64,000 nucleotides of DNA from Rhyacichthys aspro (lineage: Eukaryota > Chordata > Actinopteri > Gobiiformes > Rhyacichthyidae). The notes below the pieces were generated by a model. The model did not search any database. It was not told the DNA's origin and saw nothing but the letters and a program-made list of their open reading frames with translations. Location: contig CM072163.1 of the NCBI GenBank assembly GCA_036850595.1, positions 17,694,639-17,758,638 on the forward strand. The letters run 5' to 3'. Below, one piece after another: positions 56,166 through 64,000 of the stretch. The stretch's first letter is position 1, and each line of letters opens with the position of its first letter. Position numbers and translations under genes: made by a program.

Positions 56166-59100
56166 GGTACTTTTTTTTTTTCAACAGTTAGGATCCACAG
56201 GCATAGCTAAAGTCTGCTAACATATACCAGAGTTTTTATTTATTTATTTTTTACACTGGCACCTAAATACAAAACTTTACCAATTCACCGTAAACAGTTG
56301 GTGGAATACTGTTTATATGTTATAGACTAAAAATAGACCACAACAAGGTCATGTAGAGCACCAGGTAATTTCCCAACACAAACAAATTAATATCACTCCT
56401 GACATGAAATATGACTTATTTGCATTAGTCAGTGTTGTGTGTGTTCACGTGTACCTACTCATGAGAGATGGAGACAAACTGGACACAATAATTATCAAAT
56501 CATAAATAATACAAAATAAGCAAATTACCGTGTGTGTTTGTTCTTGCTACATAATGAGGACCACACAAACTAACCACCAAAGTGAGGTCCTACATGTCCC
56601 TTTTAGCTCAATAATCATTTTTGAAATAGTGACAACATTCTGCCTGGATTTTAATAGATAAGATAATAGATCATTCAAAAATAGATGGAATAAATGGTCT
56701 GTGTGATGCACTTTTCTTCTGTAGCACTTCCTTGAGTGGACCGTTCACATCAGTTACATATAGTAAAATAATATAATAAAACATTAAAAATATATCACAC
56801 ACACTAACTTCAAAGACTTTATCCAACGTGGTATATATCTTTTTGAGTAGATTAACGGATTTGTGTCACATTTACGTATATCTTGTAACAAGTTTCAATT
56901 ATATATTTATGTCCATATAGCGTGACAGTTTTATTGATCAGTTATGGATATCTAACCTAAATGATTGGCAGAAAGGCAGCACTTCTCCATCATTTATTGA
57001 AAAATGTCAACTATCTGTATGTATCACAATGGCAAAATGCTGGCAGGTAAATTACTTTGTTCCACTAAACAGTACATATTTATTTTATTTTAAGAATTAC
57101 ATTTCAGAGCAATAACATGCATAATGTTAAGAAATCTTCTGAGATTTTTTTAATATAGGGATGTACAGTATGTGGTACTTGTATAAAGTTAGTGTCTTAC
57201 CTGTAAATAATACATTTCTGTGTGAGAAAGTGTACAGTGTATAGATAGAATCTGTGTTGTCAAGGACGAACTGCATTTTAAATAAAAAACAAAGGCTTTC
57301 CCAATGAAAATATGATTAGTATGGACGGGGCTTTTTACAGTACATTATTACAGCTTGGACTATACATTACAATGAATTGGCCATTATTTTGTGTATTACA
57401 GTGCATTTCCCTAAAGTATTCTTCTTATCAAAGCTTGGACACTTCTCCAGACTACATCCACACAAACAGTAATTCCTTATAGATACTACACAAATATACA
57501 AGACCACCTTAAGAATTTGGGAAAAGCACTTTAGGCACTACTTAAACTCTATTTGGACACATTATGAACAATGGATAGACGTAAAGATGTTGATGTGTGT
57601 GTGTATTTCTCAAAGCAATTTCAAAAAGTGAGTATATAACAGATTGCTTTTTGTACATCACCACCTTCACAATATTAGTTCTAGTAAGTCTATTGAGGAG
57701 TCATGACTAATATGTTTAAACTGTACTCATTACTATTGGACTTGAGTTTATCCATCAAATGTTCATTATATCAGAGCAACACAGAAGGTAAACACTGCAA
57801 TTATTACTTGGAGTGTTTGGCTTTGGCACAGCGTGGGCAGAACTACATTTAAAGCAACTTCCTCCGACGCGTGCATCAAGATCTCCAGTGCCGCAAACAC
57901 AAACAATGCTATCACCGAGGCGAGCGCCGGCATTTACTGTAATCCTGTTTAGTGAGGATTACAGCCCGGGCTGAGGTTGAGCTGATCACTGTATCTGTGT
58001 GACAGGTGCCTCAAGCGTGGCGCATTCATTTTGACACGCCAGAACCGGCCGAATGACTGCGATTCACAGCCACCGACACAATGAGCAAATTCAGAAAAGC
58101 GGCAGTCGGCACGGCGCGCTGATAAAGAGCTACACGCAGAAACAGATTGGATGTGCAGCAGGGCATCACATCAATCTTATGTATCAATCTGTCCCTATGC
58201 AGTGTGTAACGCCAAGACGTACACAAACCTATTCTGATTCCTAAGGTGTCATATACATTTGTTTTGTGTCTCATCACATCTTCTACTGATGCTGAAGGCG
58301 CACTTTAGAACACTGTATTGACACAATTGAAAAAAGATCGAAAAGTGCTGTAAAATATTTTGATTGGATTGTTCCAGATACCGATGTAATGTTTGTAATC
58401 AATTCTCTAATAATAATGTTTTTGATACTGTCATACAAGTATATTTCTTGAAAATAAAGATAATAAATGCAATGCAAGTGAAGGAAGGAAGGAAGTGAAG
58501 GGTCAAGAGGCTCAAAAACTGTCCCGTTCAAAGAAGTCACCAAATAAATGTGGTGCGTAAATGCTCAGTACTTCTATCAGCCCTTGATGATACTTAATTT
58601 CAACATTCCAGATTGTGATACATACTGTAGTTGTGTCCACGCAGTGACATGGTTGGCCCACACCTTCTGCTTTAAAAAGACAGGCAAATATGTTTTTAAT
58701 ATGATACAGTTCCATCCATCAGAAACCAGAGCTCAGTATAGCTTTTCTGTACATTCATAGGGTTTTAAACAACAGCAAAAATAGCATTAGATGAGCTCAA
58801 TAGGTTTGTTGTTACTGTTTGATTTTCTTATAGGGGCTTGTTTGAAGTTAATGAGTCCCTGCTAACCGGCAAATTGGAATTCTAACTGAGAGAAAAGAGT
58901 CATTTTTTAGTTTTGAGAATGGGTATTTTTAGTATTATGAGATCTACAGTAGTTATGGCACAATCCCCTCTGCCCTGTCGCCAATTCCAACTGTGGACAC
59001 TTGTGGTATTGCAGTGACAAAAAACCCATGTGGTGCAGGAACGATTTTTCCCATAAACTTTGATGTAAAAAAAAAAAGACACTTGGTATACGGTTGATAG

Positions 59101-62100
59101 GGCACCTAAGGCTTCCAAATCAATGTTTATTCTTAAATACATATTTAATATTTTAATCAAATTATTAATGGCAGCTTTAGTTGCCAGTTTCTCACCATGA
59201 GAAATATGGGGACATGATGAAAACATATCAAGGTAAATGCACATTACAATTAGACATTTTACTTTAAATTACATTGAAAAAGACAACAGGACACAATATG
59301 TTATAACTATTATGTTATATTTTTGCAAATCCATCCAATGTTATTTTGTACTGTCAGTTTGCATGTAATATTTACATTTTCCGTGCATTTTATTGGTTGT
59401 ATTTATTTTTAGCAAATTGAAACAGTATAGTTTTCATTTCTAATAATGGTAGATTATTCAATGTATTTGCCACAGTGATGTACTGTATTGGCTTTTATGA
59501 GATTTTAGTGCTGCCATTTGATAGCATTTTACTGCAAATGTTTCAGAACTGTTTACACTGTAGATTTGGGCTTCTACCCTCCTCTGGACTCATTCAGTAA
59601 AAATGCAGGTCAAGCTGGTGCTAATGAGCTATTTATGGACAAATAAACCAGTTATATTCTGTTGTATGATAAATGTTTGACCATTAACAGTAGGTAAAGC
59701 TGGCAGACATACAGCAAGAGGTTCAAACACAATGAATCAGAACTCTGGCTCATTTTCTCGTCAGGACGCTGGGCATGAATGAGTTTGATGTTTGTCAAAG
59801 GTTGGTCTCCCGAGATGAGCCGCCAGTCCTTTTGTGTTGTCACACTTGTTTAATTTGATTTCCTGAAAGAAAATAATTGGTTATTGCGTCAGTGTTGACT
59901 TTCTGTGAGCAATGTGTGAAAGGTTACAAGGATAAGGCAATAGGGAATCAGTCGTGTGTGTGTGTGTGTGTGGAGTCTTTGCCAGAGGCGTAGAATATTG
60001 TACTCACGTGGCAGACATCATATTCACTGTGTACAAGTGTTTGACCGCTGTGGAAAGCAAATTGCACATAAATGTAATAACGGCTTTTAACAACTTCCTG
60101 CGATTCTTGCGACAAGGTTGTTTACGTACTCACCTTCTAATAAAAAGACGGCGGTCACTGCTGAGAGGAAACACAACTTGAAAATATTCAAGAGTGCAAT
60201 CAGCTCATTAGGGGGGGCTTCTGAAGACACAAGCAGAGGGACGAGACTGATTAGCAGTGACTTATCATGTTATCGAGCGGGACAGAATGCAATGAGGCAC
60301 TGGCTTCACTTGATGGACACTGGGCCCTTCTCTTGCAGTGGAGGTGTTTAAACATTGATCGGGAAAATCATTAATTTGTTCAAGTATGCAGTATTGTGGG
60401 CAATCTGTTGGCGGGGGGGTGATCAATGTCTGACCCACATTGACAGTCAAGTAAGGCCATGCAGCGGCTGAAATGTGTTACTATCATCTGGTCTGGTCCA
60501 AACTGAGCTCTGTAACGCTCACAGTCTGATGTGAGCAAGGAATGTTTTTAAATATATTAAATCTGCATTACCTGAAAAAATCCATCTGTCATGTCACCAC
60601 AATAATATTACTGTAAACTTTTTGGATTTTATTTGATTCATTTTATTGGTTCATTTATTATTTACAAGTTGATATGAGCAACTACTAATACATTACATCA
60701 AACTGAAGTGTAAAGCTTACCTTAAACCTCTAGCTCTGAGTTCAGCTTCAGTTTCATGTGAGTCTGGATTATTCTCTGCCTCAATAAACATCTCATTAAT
60801 GCACATATATTTATGTTTTTCCTAAGCAGACGTATCCAGTACTGGAATAGACACTTTCTTTGTATTTATGGTGGCCATTGATTCATTGTTGACAAGCGGT
60901 GTAGCCCAAAAACTTTCAGTATACATTGAACATTCCAATCTATTAAAATCCTTTTCTTTTTCCTCCAAAAAAAATAAAATAATAAAAAAATTCTCTTTGT
61001 TTTTTCATTTTTGGACTTTTTAGCAACATCAGGTATCAAAAGTGCAGAAGGCAAACAGATCATGTGAACAGCTATGAACCTGCAGATACACACTGTTGTG
61101 TAAATACTAGATCTAATGGTGGTTTTACTAACATTAGCAGAAGTAATGGAACCTCCACTGGAATGGAATGTATGGAGCTTTAAAGGTTTATTTTTCTGAT
61201 TTTCCTGCAATAAAAAAAAAGGCACGCAATTGAAAACATTTGTGACTGATGTTTTAACTTGAACATTTAACACACACACTGCACCTTTAAGAAATAATCT
61301 GAAAAAAAAAAGAATGGTTATTGATTAACAGAGTAGTTTGGTGTTTTATTGTTAGTTGAATCTACGTGTTCATTGAATTATCGTTAAAATAAACCGCCAA
61401 AATAAATGTGATTGTGAAGTCGGTCAAAGTGAGTTTATTCTTACATGGGCTTATAATATTCTATTAATATACCCTGGTCAGACTCTAACTTCCTGAGATA
61501 TATTTTGAGAAAAGACTCAGAAGAAAGGACCAGAAGTCTGTCATGAGGATTTGTAAGAGGAGGCTAAAGCTGGCACATTGTGAAATCTGATATGCCTTTT
61601 CCACTTTAAATCATCTATTCGTAGGCAAAGTGCACATTTACAGAAGCTCTTCTCATGCCAAAAACGGATCTAAAAATCACACCCCTGACAGGCCTCTTTT
61701 CAGTCTGGAGTGGTAGGTCTCACAATATTTAGAGCTGTCTGTCTCGGCGGGATGACAGAGAGAACATGTTTTGTTAGAATCGTCACTTTGGAATAACTGC
61801 ACGTGACGGGCGCAACGTGAAGTCACACTTCATGGAGGTATTTGTGGAGTTACAAAATGAAGAAGAGAAATGGGAATTAATCCAGACCACTTAACATTTG
61901 GATGAAATCAGGTTGTAAATACTTATAAAAACTCTAAGCTGGGGGCTTAGTCCATTGTTTTAGGTTCCCCATTTAATTAATTGGTTTACTCATCCTTCAT
62001 TTCATTATACTTTTTTTTTTTTACCTTTTATTTGTTGAAAACTGTTTATTCGACTAATAACATATTGTCTTAAGAATGATCTGTGGAAAAATGAAATCTT

Positions 62101-63090
62101 CATTCATCATCAAGGATTTTAACTGATAAGCTGCTGTGGCTATTTCTGCCTACACAGCAAAACGGTGCACAAATAATATTATATAATATAATCTAAATAT
62201 TATAAACTACTGACAATGCATTCATGTGATTAACAAGAGATAGTTATAGCATTGCATGACCGGCCATTGTTTAACACTGAACTCAGAGGTGACTAAACTT
62301 TGATTTGATGTAATATACTGTATGTTGCAGTGGCAGATTCAGTTAGACATGTTTTAACAGTAAATTAATAAAATCGGGGTTTGTGTTAACGAAGGAGAAG
62401 TTTTCATTGCTTTTATTTATTGCAGCTTTCATTGCATTTGAGGCAAGTGAGAGGCTAACATTTGAATTGCACTCTCAGTTAAATATAATATAGGTTGCTG
62501 TTTTGTATGTTTTTTTATATCATTTACCATGAGTGATACCTCATGATAAATGACATGACATGCTGCCCATCAGAATAGGACACAGATTAAGGCTGGTGTA
62601 ATTATTGCACTGCCTTTATTCTCTGTTGCACCCTCAAGGCATTTTGTTCTCAAACTGGGTCTTATTTTGGGAGAAAAACAAATCTGACTGATGTAACATT
62701 TCTAAATATGTAATTGAATTAAGTTTGATGTTTTTTTTGCTTCACTGCAGGTCGGTAGGGAGTAGTAGCTAAACTTATTTATGCAATAAATCCAAAATAC
62801 TCTGTACTTAATTTGTCTTTTCTTTAAATCCTTTGCTATTTTTACTTAAGTAATAATGTTTTGAGCACTATTAATTTGATAAATGTAATTACTGGAGTTG
62901 TTGAATCCTTGCTTAATCCTAGTTATTTAGACTTGGTTTGGTTCAGGTTTCAGGTCTGTTCCTTTGAATATTGAGTATATTTACTGAATGAATGATGATT
63001 CTACAAGCTCTTTTGTAACTACCTCAATATAAAACCATACAATTAGAATGAGCTTGTTCTTTTTCTCATAGTTCCTTGTTTGTTGATTAC
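56166..63090. other. Intergenic region between the FFAR-like gene and the right-edge Ig gene
   Basis: A/T-rich sequence. About 57820-58250 is richer in G+C, contains palindromic and homeodomain-like words, and may be regulatory (inference). A (GT)n tract is at 59954-59972. No transmembrane or cytoplasmic exon for the minus-strand Ig gene was recognised here, although it should lie in this direction. Confidence 0.4.
59954..59972 (+). repeat. (GT)n microsatellite
   Basis: About nine uninterrupted GT units starting after cagtc. Confidence 0.85.
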
Positions 63091-63471
63091 CCCATGTGTA
63101 GGATGCAGTGAGCGGTGCAGTCATGGCGGGGTGGCCCTCTACCACGCAGCTGAAGATGACCCCTGACTGCAAAGACTGCTGGTCCGGGAGTGAGAGCACA
63201 CTGATGAGGTAAACTTCACTGGTGTTGTTGTCCAGCATTTGGACACACTGCAGCGTTTGGTTTTCAGACGGGTCACTCGGAGGGTTAACTGAAACAGGAA
63301 GTTTGCAGCTGCTGACTGACGGGTGATCGATAGAGGGCGCCGCGCTCTGATAGGTCCAGGTGAGGTTCAGTTCAGTCGGATGGAACCCCCCAGTGACACA
63401 CAGGAGGGCCCAGCGGCCGGCCTCGGGGTCAGATGGAGTCTGCAGGTAGAGGCGGGGGGCAGAGGGTGGAG
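63091..63471 (-). CDS. C1-set-like Ig domain exon of an unidentified minus-strand gene
   Basis: A minus-strand acceptor (ccctttgtccag) and a GTAATC donor bound 381 nt in phase 1-1, the normal pattern for Ig-domain exons. The product shows RWALLCVTGGFHPTELNLTW and GVIFSCVVEGHP. These are the C-x-V-x-G-F-x-P and C-x-V-x-H-P signatures of C1-set domains (Ig constant, MHC, tapasin, butyrophilin-like). An unusual middle section has two further cysteines (SSCKLP, LQCVQM) and NQT and NTS glycosylation sites. The domain ends YTWG. Which C1 family it belongs to cannot be decided by eye. Flanking exons, including a leader, lie outside or were not recognised. Confidence 0.75.
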
Positions 63472-64000
63472 CTGGACAAAGGGAGAAGAGAAAAGATTTA
63501 ACTTCAAGCACAGCAGGGATATTTCATTTAAGAACAATGTTAAAACTGCAAGCAATCAAGTGTTACAGAAAAAAAATAATCAAGCACATATTGTTCAAAA
63601 GGTTAATGTTTGCTAAGACCTTTTACTGAATAAAAAAAATATATGAAGTTTGGCTTTTTGAACTTATCATGAATTGTTTTAATTGCACTTGCCTATTGAG
63701 TTTCTTCACACTTTTTTAATGACTTTGACTAACTTGTTAAAAAGCCATTTCTAAATAGCATTGTCCATATTACATCTATTATAAAATGTGTCTATGGTCT
63801 TGCCTTGTGCCTTACACACTGTTTAAAGGTGCAGAGTGTAACCCTTTGGCAGCATCTGTTGGTGATAAACCTCCTTTTAGTATTTAGAGTGTTTTTATGG
63901 GCTTTTGGCTGTTATTGAAAGAAGCAGTAGCAGTAGAAATGGGGTGAGAGAGAACGGGGAAATGACATTGGGCAAATGACCCGATTGAGATTGGAACCCG
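63472..64000. other. Intron 5' of the C1-set exon, with a repeat fragment at the edge
   Basis: A/T-rich sequence. From about 63822 a tttaaaggtgcagagtgtaa start marks another copy of the aaaggtgcag-type interspersed element. No further exon is visible before the window ends. Confidence 0.45.

Noticed and set aside
1..64000. CRISPR arrays, rRNA, genuine tRNA genes, bacterial-type operons
   Set aside because: No regularly spaced repeats or rRNA-like blocks were seen. tRNA-like boxes occur only inside SINE-like repeats, and all genes are spliced vertebrate type.

Overview
The window looks like a teleost fish nuclear chromosome, probably a percomorph, at roughly 60 % A+T. The evidence is spliced vertebrate genes with GT-AG introns and long repeat-filled gaps. 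It also carries tRNA-derived SINE-like copies with ATTC tails, several hAT-like miniature elements with TIRs such as CAGTGGTTCTCAA or TAGGGCTGCAC, and teleost-type immunoglobulin-superfamily (IgSF) genes. There is no bacterial or organellar signal. The species assignment is inference.

Left part (1-27.8 kb). Two IgSF membrane-protein genes lie head to head. The minus-strand gene is represented by a putative 5' UTR exon ending at 7349, a signal-peptide exon (5894-5843) and a first Ig exon (2160-1798); the rest lies off the left edge. The plus-strand gene is complete in my model: eight coding exons between 10736 and 27606, 915 codons plus stop. It encodes a signal peptide, a cysteine-less V-like domain, two Ig domains with canonical cysteines, one transmembrane helix and a cytoplasmic tail of about 565 residues. 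Most of that tail comes from one 1.6-kb exon. The third Ig domain opens with YGPD, as in CEACAM repeats. All exon junctions agree in phase. Both genes look like teleost CEACAM/VSIG10L/HEPACAM-type adhesion or recognition proteins, but I cannot name the ortholog.

Middle (27.8-53.4 kb). This is a gene-poor stretch of interspersed repeats and unique sequence. It has one orphan exon-like open segment (33896-34059), which has strong splice sites, and a near-perfect 29-bp hairpin at 40548-40612.

Right part (53.4-64 kb). An intronless coding exon (54160-55200) encodes a 346-residue class A GPCR of the short-chain free-fatty-acid receptor group (FFAR2/FFAR3, GPR43/GPR41). The two arginines and two histidines of the carboxylate pocket are conserved. 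A spliced 5' leader with three small upstream ORFs, a TATA-like box and a downstream AATAAA are proposed. At the right edge a minus-strand exon (63471-63091) encodes one C1-set-like Ig domain of an unidentified gene.

The clear functional themes are cell-surface recognition (IgSF) and metabolite sensing (FFAR). In mammals FFAR2/FFAR3, CD22 and the CEACAMs all lie on human 19q13, so the neighbourhood may be an old linkage. That is inference.
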